A DNA stretch of 64,000 bases from Plasmodium malariae (GCF_900090045.1 NC_041786.1:3032501-3096500), one strand, 5' to 3'; counted from the first letter of the stretch, positions 1 to 11,720 are shown. Notes: generated from the letters alone by a model not told the origin. Numbers and translations: made by a program.

Positions 1-34
1 ATTTTGTTTTTAAGTAGTACAAAGGAAATCATAA

Positions 35-98
<64 letters not shown>

Positions 99-705
99 GA
101 AAATTTCCTTTTTTTAGTGCTATAATGAACAAAGGGAAATTCGTTATATGTGGATATTCTTACAAAATTTTAAATAAAGAAATTTAAACAAGTACATGTA
201 TATATGTATATATATATATATATGTTTTTACATACGTACGTATACTTATATATATATATATGTATAAATGCATATATGCAGGGAGAGAGAGATAAAGACA
301 TTTGTTTGCACAGCTTGTTCTGATGACGTGTTTTTCACCAATTTTTGAAGAATAAATATAGTTTTATTTTATTATACATCCCTTCGCATTAGCTGCAGAA
401 ATATAGCAAATTTGTTAGGAGTTTCTTGGTAATGAGCTTAGAATGTTTATATGTACACGAACGTACAAGAATAATAGAGTTGTATGTGCTTTGGATGTAA
501 TTATCGTCTTTATTCCAGATTATTAGCAGATATCATTTTGAATAAATGCACATTCATATACGCATATTCGTATGTATGTACATTTATATGTGTATATATG
601 CGCATGTATGTACATACGTTTGGGAAAGTCCACAGTTGTGCTATTTCGCTTAAGTGTGTGCCCCCTTTTTTTATGTCCTAATTTTTTGGTTAATAATTGC
701 TGAAG
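1..705. other. 5' flank of the maspardin-like gene, no gene seen
   Basis: A+T-rich intergenic DNA with a long (TA)n run near 46-90 and shorter TA/TGTA runs near 200-260. No open frame starting with ATG looks coding on either strand. The part next to 706 is presumably promoter and 5' UTR of the downstream gene; no discrete element can be named. Confidence 0.6.
46..90. repeat. (TA)n microsatellite
   Basis: Uninterrupted dinucleotide run of about 22 units, typical of Plasmodium intergenic DNA. Confidence 0.95.
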
Positions 706-2658
706 ATGGAACCACAAAAACTAACGATGCACGAGGCATATAAAAAATTTTGTTCGAAACATCCTTTGAAAAAACTGTCAATGCCGAAAAGTGACTTAGT
801 ATGGTCATACTATGATATTAATAGTAGGAACGAAAATATTGTGATATTTTTACATGGGATATGTGGAACAGCTGGATGTTATTTTTACCAGTTAGATGAG
901 CTAGCTAATTTAGGATTTCGAGTAATTTCATTTCAGTACCCATGTTATAATTATCTAAAAGATTGGATAAAAAATATGTGTAATATATTAGAATATTTAA
1001 ATATAAAGAAGGGTCATTTTTTTGCGTCAGACTTAGGTGGATATTTAATTCAATTATATGCAAAGTTATATCCATCGAAAATTGAATCTCTAATTTTATG
1101 TAACTCTTACAGAAGAACAGACGATTTTGCTGCCATTGCGTCTTTTCGAAATGTGTATGGAAAGTTATATAGCTTTTTACCACATGTGTTATTAAAAAAA
1201 ATAATATTAGAGGATTATATATATGGCAATTATGTAAATATAGATTTAAAAGAAAAAAATTCTTTAGAATTTATGAGTAATGAAATTGATTTAATATCTG
1301 CAGCAGATTTAGGGGGTAGGATAAGTTTACAATTATCATCGGAAAGTGTTGATAAATTATACATTAACGAGAAATCTATAACCATTTTACAAACACTGAA
1401 TAATATGTATACAGATAGTTTAAATGAAGATATGAAAAAAGCTTATCCATTTGCTAAACATGCAATTATGAAATCGGGGGGTTCTTTTCCTTATCTTAGT
1501 AGGTATGAAGAAGTCAATATGTATATCTTAGTTCATCTTAGAAATAATTGTAACGCTGCATTTGTCAAAGAACAGATTAGTAATATGAGTTATATCCACA
1601 GACAAAAAAGTGAAGAAGGTAATATAGGTCAAATTTCTTTTGGCAAAAATTTTCCTAGCCTTAATGAAGGAAAACATAAGAAGAGTAACCAAGAAAGCTG
1701 TAAAATAATTAGAAGCGTTAAGCAGAGTATTAATGATCATCCGTGTGATTGTAGTAACCCTAATGGAAGTAAATTCAATAGCAGTTGCTGTCATAACAAT
1801 AGTACATATGCGTTTAGGGAAAGGCAAGAATCTGAGCAAGGAAAAAACGAAATATTAAATATACAAAAAAATAAACTTGATAATGTGTATGAAAAGGACC
1901 ACTGCAATTTTAATTTTTACAAACACGGCAGTTATAACAGTTACGAAAATTTTAGCAGGAAGGATACTTTGACAAGCGACGAAATTACGAATACTACTGA
2001 ACATGTTAATAATTATTCCTACGGTAATTATTATGAGGATAATAAACAGAATTATCATAGCGGTGATAGCTACAGTGGGGGTAGCCACAACGGTGATAGT
2101 CACAGTGGTGATACCCGCAATAGTGATATCCGCAATAGTGATATCCGCAATAGTGATACCCGCAATAGTGATATTCGCAATAGTGATATCCGCAATAGTG
2201 ATATCCGCAGTAGTAATACCTCTAGTGGATATAATAACCATGTACATGTACACACAGATGAGAGGAATGCCAAATTTAACAAAAGGAGCACAAAAGGATA
2301 TGACCAACAATACCGTTATGATGAACAAGATGATAATTATTCAAATGTACACAATTTAACAAATGATGAATTTGCAAATAATCCCAATGTTTTTAATATA
2401 AATCATAATGATGGTAATTACAGAAATAGTTACTATGAGGAAAGAAATACAATATATACAGATGATAATAGATATAGTAATATTGGGAAAGAACGTACAT
2501 ATGCAAGTAACGAAAAATGTGGTGTAAATAATCCAAACTTAGCAAATTCGGAGCAATATTATAATGAGTCGTTAAATTATCAAGAAAATTTTAATGAAAA
2601 TGACACTACATATAACCATGCTAATGTTAATAAAAATGACATTTTTTGTCATTTTTAA
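706..2658 (+). CDS. Maspardin (SPG21/ACP33)-like alpha/beta hydrolase with a long low-complexity tail
   Basis: Single-exon gene of 650 codons, started at the ATG at 706; the frame is open a few codons further up but only with non-ATG codons. Residues 1-285 align along their length with animal maspardin: PLKK near residue 20, the FLHGICGTAG oxyanion segment (48-57), the second strand FRVISFQYP (71-79), the nucleophile-elbow strand (104-112), LILCNSYR (about 126) and KSGGSFPYLSR (about 262). Maspardin is an endosome/trans-Golgi-associated alpha/beta-hydrolase-fold protein that binds CD4 and Rab7 in mammals. The elbow reads ASDLGG, so the usual Ser position is Asp (D109). Residues from about 290 are Asn/Ser/Tyr-rich, probably disordered, and include a pentapeptide array NSD(I/T)R. 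Family assignment is strong; catalytic activity is doubtful. Confidence 0.85.
   Translation: MEPQKLTMHEAYKKFCSKHPLKKLSMPKSDLVWSYYDINSRNENIVIFLHGICGTAGCYFYQLDELANLGFRVISFQYPCYNYLKDWIKNMCNILEYLNIKKGHFFASDLGGYLIQLYAKLYPSKIESLILCNSYRRTDDFAAIASFRNVYGKLYSFLPHVLLKKIILEDYIYGNYVNIDLKEKNSLEFMSNEIDLISAADLGGRISLQLSSESVDKLYINEKSITILQTLNNMYTDSLNEDMKKAYPFAKHAIMKSGGSFPYLSRYEEVNMYILVHLRNNCNAAFVKEQISNMSYIHRQKSEEGNIGQISFGKNFPSLNEGKHKKSNQESCKIIRSVKQSINDHPCDCSNPNGSKFNSSCCHNNSTYAFRERQESEQGKNEILNIQKNKLDNVYEKDHCNFNFYKHGSYNSYENFSRKDTLTSDEITNTTEHVNNYSYGNYYEDNKQNYHSGDSYSGGSHNGDSHSGDTRNSDIRNSDIRNSDTRNSDIRNSDIRNSDIRSSNTSSGYNNHVHVHTDERNAKFNKRSTKGYDQQYRYDEQDDNYSNVHNLTNDEFANNPNVFNINHNDGNYRNSYYEERNTIYTDDNRYSNIGKERTYASNEKCGVNNPNLANSEQYYNESLNYQENFNENDTTYNHANVNKNDIFCHF
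2104..2220 (+). repeat. 15-bp coding minisatellite (NSDIR/NSDTR pentapeptides)
   Basis: About seven tandem copies of a 15-base unit resembling cgcaatagtgatatc encode NSDIR/NSDTR in the tail of the maspardin-like protein. The unit is a multiple of three, so copy-number change keeps frame. The preceding GDS(Y/H)SG-type residues look like diverged copies. Confidence 0.85.
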
Positions 2659-3784
2659 TTGGCATTTGTGAATATGTACTTTTATAATGGCGGAGAAACG
2701 TTTTTTTTTTTTTTTTTTGTTTTTTTTTAAGCATCTCATTTAGTATCTTTTTTTTATCATTTTTTTAAGCATTTTTTATATTAACTTTTATATCACCTTT
2801 TATATCACCTTTTTTATCGCCTTTTTTATCGCCTTTTTTATTATCTTTTTTTTTATATTTTTTTTTCTTTTTCTTTTTTTTGTTATTTGTTTGACCAGAA
2901 TAGTAATGAATGAGCAAAATAGGAACAACACGTATATCGTCTTTTTAAGTTTTATGTTCTTCCTTTTTTTTGTTTTTTTTTTTTTTTTTTTTTTTTTTGT
3001 GGCACTATGTGCTTCTCGGGTATTTTGCGCCTATTGCATTTTTTTGTTCCTTTTGATACGTTGTCATTTTGCAATTTTGTACTTTTTAATAAATTTTGCC
3101 TACTGCTTTCTTGCATTTTTTTGAACTTTCAACTTTCAGAATTTTCGAAAAAATTAAAAAAATTCTTTAAATAGGTACGTACATATATATGTCTTCACGT
3201 GCGTATGTGTAAACATTTGGGCACCTTTTTAAATAAATATCAAGAAGCAAGATATGCATGCCTTTTCGTATACATTTTTTTTTTTTTTTTATACGTGTAC
3301 GTCAGAATACCACGAATTTTTTTAAAAATACATGTGTACGCATAGGCAGATATATACATTTATAATTATATGCATGTACTTGTACATAAATATATTTTTA
3401 ATTGCAAAACTAATGTCATTTTACGTACACAAATGCAATGAAATACAAGAACGATAAAAGAATTTGCTAAAATAAGTAAGTCTTATTATTTGGCGTACAC
3501 TAATTTTAATCTTCAAATAGCACAGGAGGTAAAATGACACATGGACGGAATTTTCATTATTAAAGAAAAAAGCTTTATCGAAAGCTATGAGAAAATATTT
3601 AACGAACATTTAAAATGTGAACCTAAGGAAAAAAAAGAAAAAATAAATAAAATGAAATGAAATAAATTCGAATGAAATAAGCTGAAATGAAATAAGTTCG
3701 AATGAAATAATCCGAAACGAAATAAATTGAAATGAAATAAGTTCGCATGAAATTAAGTGAATTGAAATAAAATATTATAAAAAG
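2659..3784. other. Spacer with poly(T) tracts and GAAATGAAATAA-like repeats
   Basis: Begins with the 3' flank of the maspardin-like gene (poly-T runs near 2700, 2840-2880 and 2960-2998, and short repeats of the form ttttttatcgcc near 2810-2840). Degenerate repeats of the type (c/t)gaaatgaaataa occupy about 3650-3770 directly before the next gene. A 39-codon ATG frame at 3541-3660 is listed separately. Nothing else coding is evident. Confidence 0.55.
3541..3660 (+). CDS. Possible small ORF (39 codons) or lost exon
   Basis: ATG at 3541 opens a 39-codon frame ending TGA at 3660. The peptide starts MDGIFIIKEKSFIESYEKIF and continues with a Lys/Glu-rich end. Its composition (charged, amphipathic, little poly-Lys until the end) is more protein-like than the surrounding spacer. 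It lies 124 bases before the first exon of the FIBP-like gene on the same strand, so it could be an upstream ORF, an exon of an unrecognised small gene, or chance. No family is recognised. Confidence 0.22.
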   Translation: MDGIFIIKEKSFIESYEKIFNEHLKCEPKEKKEKINKMK

Positions 3785-6256
3785 ATGGATGCTCTTGAGA
3801 ATGAAATGCTATTATTTTCACCCAATATAACGGAAATAAATTATGGAATTTTCGACTTGTGGAATAGAGGATATAATGGTAACCAAAAAAGATAGATATT
3901 GATTGAAGTGTGAGGAATTGAAAGAGAGAGAGATGTAGATGAAAAAGGAAAAGAAAAGAAAAATAAGGCACGGAAACGTACTAAAATACGAAAAAGTAAA
4001 AAAAAAAAAAAGCCTATGTGGTATGAAAATGCTGTAAAATTCAAATAATGAGCTAATGAAACAAAAAAGAAAAGAAAAAAAAAAAAAAGAAAAAGGTCAA
4101 AATGTAAAAAGATGGTGAAGAGGGTCATATAATGAAACACTCTTTACCATTACATGCGCACATTTACTTTTCCACGTTTTCCCCTTGTTCAGAATACGAA
4201 GTGCTGTACCTACTACAAAACAGTCTTTATTCCAATTTGATACGAATAAAGAATGAGAAGTATAGAAGCTATGTGGAACAATATTTGAAGGATATAAGAA
4301 ACAAAGAAAAGAATGGTGATACTAATATAGAGGATGAAAAAGAGACAATAAGAAGAAAGCTGTCTAAAGACAATGTTTTTTTTGAAAAACATAATTTAAT
4401 GAATATGAGTAATATAGATAATAGGGGCAATGGATATTTAGGCGGTAATGTTCTTTTCCACCGTTTTTTGTGCATGTATGTACAACAACAGTTTTATGTT
4501 TTTAATATTTTGGCATATCATTTAACAAATTTAGATTTACGCTTTTCTAATTTTCATGTTCCGATCAATAAAAATAAAGCTCAGAAATTAATAAGAATAT
4601 ATTTTAATATTGATTTCAATTTAGAGAAGGAAATAATAAAATGTAAGAGTATTAATAATGTAGCAAAATACACGAATGAATTGGTAAAAATTACGAATAT
4701 TAACAAATCATCAGTAAGAAAACAATTAGAAAACATAAAAAATGTGTGGAAATACATATTAAGTACATATGAAGATAGAAATGTAAACATGCGCACAATG
4801 CACAAAAAGAGAAAGATAAGTATAAAGAGAATTGTTAAATTTATTAAAACCTATTTTCAACTTTACAAATTTTTTATTAAAAAAGGAGAATCTGTTAAAA
4901 TAAATACGAATGATGATCCTAACCGTAACAATAGATCATTTCTATTTAATAATAAAAAGAAAAAACGAAAAGGAAAAGGAAAGAAAAAAGGAAAAAGCAA
5001 TACGAATTCAAAAAATGAATATGTTCAACATAATATAATCAAAATTTTAGAAAATATGTTAGGTATTTATTTAGCAAAAAGATATTTTCGCTTATACTGG
5101 ATTATGGTATACCATATAGAAGTACCTAAAAAGATTAATATTGCTTATCCTTATTTTAATAATATTATTTTATTATTATTAGAAAAGCTACAAATTAACG
5201 ATTTTATGTTGCCAAAGGAATATATAAATATAAGTAAAAACATATATAGCACATATAAAAGCAATAAGAAAATGGACAGACTAAAAAGTAAGTTGTACTC
5301 CCTGGCGGATATTGACAGCTCCTTAAGAAGCAGTGCTCTGATTAGGCTTAAGTGCATCCTGAATCTTTTATGCTGCTTTAGAAATGTAAGCGGAGAGGAT
5401 AATATTGCATTATGATGCCATTGTGTGAGTGTGTTGTTGCACTATTGCATCACTGTATTATTGCGTCATTGCATTATTGTATTATTATATTATTGCGCCA
5501 TTGTATTACTTCGCCATTGCATTATTGCGCGGATGCTTGAGCACATTTGGCTACGCCCATCTATGTACAAATAGATGTAACCGTTCGCATACATATAAAT
5601 ATATATATATACACATATACCCCGTACAAGTGTAGGGTATATGATGAAAAATAAGGTATACATGTTGAACTTCAATCCGAACACATTAGACAAGCGAAAG
5701 TGTGTAAAACATCATCATATATATTATAATGCTATGTGTTTTTTTTTTTTTTTTTTTTTTTTCAGTCTTACGAGCTAACGAAGCTTTTGTTAATTTTTTA
5801 TGAATTACAAAAATATGAGCCCTTTATTAATGAGAAAACATTTATAAAACAGAACATTGGAAACAACGACTTCGTAAATAGGATTATGGGCTTTATAAAG
5901 TAATGCTAAATGACTATGTTAACAATGTATTAGAATTTTACACCTGTTTATGTTAAAGGCATATACCTCGTCATTAACATAAAAGTGCGCTTTTACGAAA
6001 CGGACAATCCCTATATATAAATAATATATGTCAAGAAAGAAATTATAACGTTTGTTTGATTTTCCGCCCAGTGTTCTTTGATTGCATCATTATGTTGAAG
6101 CATGTTTATTAATAATACCTGCATTTAATGGTACCATTCTAATGTGCCATTTTTATTATACTTTTCCTCCTTTATAGGGATGCAGAGAATTTTTCCAAAA
6201 GAAAAAAGGCAGAATATGAAAATCAATTGGGGATTGAAGAACCAAATAATTTTTAA
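3785..6256 (+). CDS. Acidic fibroblast growth factor intracellular-binding protein (FIBP) homologue, four exons
   Basis: Exons 3785-3878, 4193-5385, 5766-5899 and 6178-6256; all junctions are GT..AG and keep frame (500 codons in total). Exon 1 (MDALENEMLLFSPNITEINY...) matches the N-terminus of FIBP, including the DLWxRGY segment, and reads through the junction into EYEVLYLLQN. In exon 2 the stretch LIRIYFNIDFNLEKEI followed by KITNINKSSVRKQLENIKNV matches the FIBP core (ITxKSxRRQFDNxK in animals). A Lys-rich insertion lies near residues 265-290. FIBP was named for binding internalised FGF1; its conserved role in unicellular eukaryotes is not known. The 4132 ATG in the long frame is intronic: starting there would replace the conserved N-terminus with a non-homologous peptide. 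Exons 3 and 4 are supported by phase and codon content more than by clear similarity. Confidence 0.82.
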
Positions 6257-7345
6257 AAATTCGTCAAAAAGGGTGTAACACACATATGGGGGCATGCACA
6301 TATGCATATGTATGTCTATATGTATGCGTATATAAAATGTATTTACGCACATTTATACACATACGTTTACCGAAACAGAAGCTCATGAAGATTCGAGCAA
6401 TTAAGGAAGAACTAACTCCCTTTTTAGTTGTCGGTTTTATTTGATTACACTTATTCTCCCAGAAAATAATATCTGGTTAACTTTTTAGCTTCATTTTTAT
6501 CTATTAAGAATTTTTTAGTATTTTATTTTTTTATTTATTTTTTTTTATCTTTTCAGCTTTTACGGGGATCTGTCGTAATATAGCCAACATTGTGTACACG
6601 ACATGTGACGTAAAGGAAGCGTGAAATTTATCTCCCATGAAAATTTTCCTTTTTATCTTTTTTCATACTTTCATATATGTAGTTTTTTTTTTATGGGAAG
6701 AAGTAGTAAAATAAAATATGTTTTTAAAGAGAAGTTAAAGAGAAGTGTATGAAGTTAGCGATGTGTATGCGTAAAATTTTTTTGTTTTCTGTTGCTTCCA
6801 TTTTTTTTTTATTTTTTTTTAATTTTTTTTTTTATTTTCGTACACTTTTTTCTTTTCTTTTTTTTTTCCGTTTCGTTTCATTTTGTTTCTTTTTTTTTTT
6901 TGCAATTTTTTTTTTTAAAATGCATTGTGTTAATAATATGCATAAAAAAGAAGAAAATGCAAAAACAAAACGGTAAAACGGTATGGTAGTGTCATTGTAG
7001 TGAAATAGAAGTAAAATAACAGTAAATTTACAGCAAAATGAAAGTAACATTGCAGTATAAAATGGTAGCTCGACAAATCGTGCTCATACACAGTTGACGT
7101 TGCACACATGCCACTTAAAGACTTCTTTAATTATAAAGAATATATGTGCCTACGTTTATTGAATTATCCTTTGCAATTTTGTTGTACTTTTTTTCACGTG
7201 CTCCAGTTCCATGTAAATAATCCATAATACGAATACAAGGAACGGGTTATAATGCGAAGGTGTATGCGATTTGTGCAGCGTTACTTTATGTAATTATCCA
7301 TCCACCTATTAGCTTAAACATCCATTTATTATCTATCTCCTTATA

Positions 7346-7378
<33 letters not shown>

Positions 7379-7410
7379 ATATATTTTTTTTTCCTTTCCA
7401 CTTACCTAAT
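6257..7410. other. Convergent 3' flanks, no gene seen
   Basis: Lies between the 3' ends of the FIBP-like gene (+) and SSRP1 (-). It holds long T-rich stretches (6785-6915) and a (TA)n run near 7344-7368. Frames that are open here are phenylalanine-rich translations of poly-T and are not coding. Confidence 0.6.
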
Positions 7411-8934
7411 TTACTTATCATCATCGTCGTCGTCTTCTTCCTCTTCCTCTTCCTCTTCGTCCTCGGCTTCTTCCTCTTCGTCATCGTCGTCTTCAGCTAC
7501 GTATTCCTCTTCATCATCATCATCATCGTCATCAGCAACATACTCCTCTTCATCAGACTCAGATAACTCATCACCAAAGTCCTGTTTCTTATCAGTTACA
7601 TTTGCATCATCTTGAATATTAATATTTTTACTTTTTAAAAATTCAAGCAAGGGTATATATTCACTTTTGTCTATATTAGTATACTCATAGCTTATTCCTC
7701 TTTTATGTTTTATAATAAGAGAAAAAAAACGATGCTGATTAATATTTCCAGTTCTCTGAAAACTTAAAGTAACAATATCTTCAAACGAAATTAAAATGAC
7801 TGGTTTGACAATGAAGAGAAAATACTTATTTAATGGGTATAGTTGTCCACTGGCTGCTCTATAACTACATGTAATACCATGTTCATTTTTGGCAGTTCTA
7901 TAATCCCCTGGAATGATAGCATTTTTTTTCACTAGTGAAGTAAAAAGTCTTGTAACAACATCGTAAGCTTTTCCTGAAATGGTTTTTTCAAGTTTATATT
8001 TTTTGATATCTTCATCATTTGCATTTATATCTAGATCCATATCATCATCACTGTTAAGTTGAATAAGTATAAATGGATATTCAGTTTGGCCTTGTTTCAT
8101 TTTGTTATTTAGACTGAATATTAAAACATATTGATTTGAATTACTCTTTGGAACTAGTAACATCTTATTAATATTAGTATATTGAATAGTAAAATCATAA
8201 GACTTCCCATGTAATTTAAAGCTTCTAGCATACATTTCAACTTCATATCTCCCTCTTGGTACTAAAAGAGGAATATTAGATAAGGATGCAATACATTCAC
8301 TTTTTGAGTCACTCATATTAACTTTTTCTAATAAATCATTTTTTAAATTCTGGAAATTTTGATTTTCATCATTTTCATGTGGATAATAAAAACGTATTTC
8401 TGACAACATATCTTCATTTGTTCTTTTATTTTCATCATTTTTTAATTCCATAGCAATATCTGTTTTTATTTGCACATTTAACTGATTAATATTATTAGTT
8501 GGAATACTGAATGCATATTTTTTGTCTATATCAAATGTTAAATGAGCATTCTCTAAATTAAATTCACCCCAATTCCATCCTTTTGTGGCTAGTTTTCGGC
8601 TAACTAATCTGACATTAAAATATTTCTGAAAATGTTGTGTTATTTCAGTAGTATTTCTATCTGGGAAACCATCAAAATATATAATTAAATTATCTTTATT
8701 TTCTTTGAATTTTAAATGTAATCTGTTATTATTGTAACTTGTCTTGATCCATTCCGCTTCACTAATATCACTACATTTGTATTGATACACATTATTTGTT
8801 TTCTTATTTTTCCATCCTAAAAATTCGTTAGACATTCTAAAGGACCCGTAATCACAACCCCCAAATCCCCTAATGTTACCAACTGATATTACGGGATTGC
8901 TACTGCTTGAACTGCTCTGGGCATTTTCTCCCAT
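7411..8934 (-). CDS. FACT complex subunit SSRP1 (FACT-S)
   Basis: Single-exon 507-residue protein, ATG at 8934. FACT is the histone chaperone that moves H2A-H2B and H3-H4 during transcription and replication; SSRP1/Pob3 is its smaller subunit. The N-terminal FACT domain is visible (GFGGCDYGSFRMS, then LGWKNKKTNNVYQY), followed by SSRP1-type structure-recognition and PH-like segments containing RGRYEVEMYARSFKLHGKSY (about 235-255) and the later SLIIKHKRGISYEYTNI. The C-terminus (from about 455) is a long Asp/Glu tail. There is no HMG box after the acidic tail, as in fungal Pob3 and in contrast to animal SSRP1. The length fits the Plasmodium protein family. The partner Spt16 is not in this window. 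Confidence 0.92.
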   Translation of the reverse strand: MGENAQSSSSSSNPVISVGNIRGFGGCDYGSFRMSNEFLGWKNKKTNNVYQYKCSDISEAEWIKTSYNNNRLHLKFKENKDNLIIYFDGFPDRNTTEITQHFQKYFNVRLVSRKLATKGWNWGEFNLENAHLTFDIDKKYAFSIPTNNINQLNVQIKTDIAMELKNDENKRTNEDMLSEIRFYYPHENDENQNFQNLKNDLLEKVNMSDSKSECIASLSNIPLLVPRGRYEVEMYARSFKLHGKSYDFTIQYTNINKMLLVPKSNSNQYVLIFSLNNKMKQGQTEYPFILIQLNSDDDMDLDINANDEDIKKYKLEKTISGKAYDVVTRLFTSLVKKNAIIPGDYRTAKNEHGITCSYRAASGQLYPLNKYFLFIVKPVILISFEDIVTLSFQRTGNINQHRFFSLIIKHKRGISYEYTNIDKSEYIPLLEFLKSKNINIQDDANVTDKKQDFGDELSESDEEEYVADDDDDDDEEEYVAEDDDDEEEEAEDEEEEEEEEDDDDDDK

Positions 8935-9958
8935 ATTTCAGTCAACTAAGCAAAAAAAAAAAAATAAGCAAGTGCTAATTTTACTAGACCAAGATAGATC
9001 AAGCTAATGCTACAAAAAAAAGAGTGTTCTCTCTTCGTTTGGATATACTCTTTTTAAATAAAAAAAAAAACTTATCGCGAATGTAGGGAAGGTCTGAACC
9101 CGTGCCTCTACACGTCTGTCACTCTGTCACTACACCTGCCTCTTTCCCTTTATTTAAAAAAAAAAATCCCTTCACAAATGCGTAAGCTACAAATGTATGT
9201 AAATTACCTCTATATGTGCTCCCCTCTTGGGAACTGTGAATTTTCCACATAAATCAAAAGATGTAGGAAATACCAATTTTCGGAAAAAAAAAAAAAAAAA
9301 GTTTCAATCTACGAGCATTCTGGAATATATTTTAAATGAATGCTCGTAAATGTTTACCTAATATATTTTCATGTACATACTGTGTTTATGTATACATATA
9401 TATAGGTTCATATATATCAATATGTACATATGAATACGTACATATATATATATTCATTTAAATGTTCGCGTAGCGGTGCTTGTATATAAGCATGTACGTA
9501 TTTATACACGCCCGTATGGCCTTCTATACTTCGTAAGGTACCAACATTTGACCTTTTAAATAAATCCTTAAAATTGCAACTGTAAATCACTATCACTTTA
9601 TGAGTTAAATTCTTCTATTTCTGGAAAATAAGGTAATTTCGGATGCTTCACTAATTCTCTGTATAATTTTATAATTTTATTTTTTGCTATTTTTCTTTCT
9701 TAACTTTGCTTTTACCCATTTAACGGGAAACATCGATAGGCTAGCGTCAGCATAAAAAGAGTAAAGGTGTATCCGAAAAGGGAAATAAAAAAAAAATATA
9801 ACAAAAACGAAAAATAAATGCGAGACCAGTACCTATGAAAGATATGATAATAATCAAGCCCAGAAACATTTATATGCATAATCGAAATATGAAGTATAAT
9901 AAGAATGAAAAAAAATTAAATGACTTTAAAAAGATTAAGCACGATAAATCAGGAGTGG

Positions 9959-10006
<48 letters not shown>

Positions 10007-10504
10007 CAATAAAGGTATAAAAAAGCGCGAAGATGAAAATAAGAGAAAGCGGAAGGAGCAAAAGCTATATATTGTGCGGTTCGAGCCTATATGAAATATT
10101 CATATATATATAAAAAAGTATGAACACTTAGAAGTATGCCATTAAAAATAACAGCATACACTAGATAAAAAAAAAAAAAAAAAAAAAAAATGGTAATATA
10201 ACTGGAAGAAAAAGGAAGAAGAAGAAAATATCTCAAAAATGGTTTATGAAAAGAACATACGGAAATAAAATTGAAAAAAAACATCTCTGTGTGTATATAC
10301 ATAATATAGTATATAACTTAAAGTATTCACGACTGATATTTTTTGTATAGCTGGTAATCATATTTAACCCTATCCACTCCTATATAAACAAGAACTTTTT
10401 CGATTAATGTATTAACATGCAAAATGAATGTGAAGAGCCAAATTCTATTACTTAAATTTGTGAGTAAATGACATAGAACATGTGAATAAATATGTACGCA
10501 CAAA

Positions 10505-10735
10505 TGTGTATATGTATGTTTATGTATAAGTAAATGTATGTGTATGTATGTGTATGTATGTGTATGTATGTGTATGTATGTGTATGTATGTGTATGTATG
10601 TGTATGTATGTGTATGTATGTGTATGTACGTGTATGTATGTGTATGTATGGGTATGCATATGTATGCATATGTATGTGTATGCATATGTATGCATATGTA
10701 TGCATATGTATGTGTATGTATATGTATGTCCTTAA
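10505..10735. repeat. TGTATGTA/TGTATGCA microsatellite
   Basis: Near-perfect tandem tgtgtatgta units with later tgcatatgta variants. All frames on both strands stay open and give Tyr/Val/Cys/Met or His/Thr/Tyr repeats, which are artefacts of the repeat. Confidence 0.95.
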
Positions 10736-11579
10736 ATGAGCCCACCTTTTTGTTATTGCTTTAATTTCATTTCTGGGTTATAATCAATTTAGTGTAACCA
10801 GAAATGAAAGCACGCAACTGCAAAACTTTTGAGAGCCATTTCTTCTAAAATATAGCTCATTTTACATACAAAACAACTTGGTGAATGAATAAAATAAAAA
10901 GAAAAAAGTTGTCTAGAGAAGAAAAGAGTTAATCCCTTCTTATTTTCATCTTTCTTATTTTCTATTTTATGTTGAGCACCTATATGAAATACCCCTTTAC
11001 TTATATACACATATGCGCACATATTGTATACATACATAAGTGCACATTTTTATGAGACTGCAGCAGAGAGCAACATCGTATTTTTTATATCTCCTTTTAC
11101 CCACATATCCACAAAAAAAAAAAAAAAAAAAAGAAAAAAGAAAAGTGGCCATTAATTATTTAATAACAAATCATACGTTAATTAGTTTCAGGAAAAGAAA
11201 AATATAACACATAATAAATGAGTAATAAATAAATAATAAAAGATAGACAAGAAATATATAAATAAAACAATATGACATGCATAATATAGAATAACGTACC
11301 ATATTTCTGAGGCCGCGAACACTTGATAACTCAAAGAAAAAAAAAAAAATAAATAAAAAAAAAAATAAATAAAAAAAAAAAATAAGGGCACATATATTAA
11401 GGGAGGAGGCCTTATGAACGTATAGACTTATACCTACGTACTTATCTCTATAACGTAAACATTTATAGAGAGAAGAATTATGAGTAAAGAAAATTTTAAT
11501 TCTTTTGTAATACGGCATGTGGTATAGGTATAAATGTAGGAAGTTAAAATTACGGTTCAAGATGTATGTATTATAACAT

Positions 11580-11720
11580 GGATGTAAGTCTTATAGTATG
11601 CACGTAATATTATAGTATGCACGTAATATTATAGTATGCACGTAATATTATAGTATGCACGTAATATTATAGTATGCACGTAATATTATAGTATGCACGT
11701 AAGTATTATGGCATGCACGT
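11580..11720. repeat. 19-bp minisatellite (tatagtatgcacgtaatat)
   Basis: About six near-identical head-to-tail copies of a 19-base unit, followed by two diverged copies with aagtattatggcatg. It is non-coding and its unit is not a multiple of three. Confidence 0.9.

Noticed and set aside
697..705. Earlier start of the maspardin-like frame
   Set aside because: The codon at 697 is TTG; the first ATG in frame is 706.
9070..9150. Higher-G+C patch that might be a small RNA or tRNA
   Set aside because: No cloverleaf, A/B boxes or snRNA motif could be drawn from it.
10452..10764. Open frames of His/Thr/Tyr or Val/Cys/Met repeats on both strands
   Set aside because: They are translations of the TGTATG microsatellite, open in all frames because the repeat lacks stop codons.
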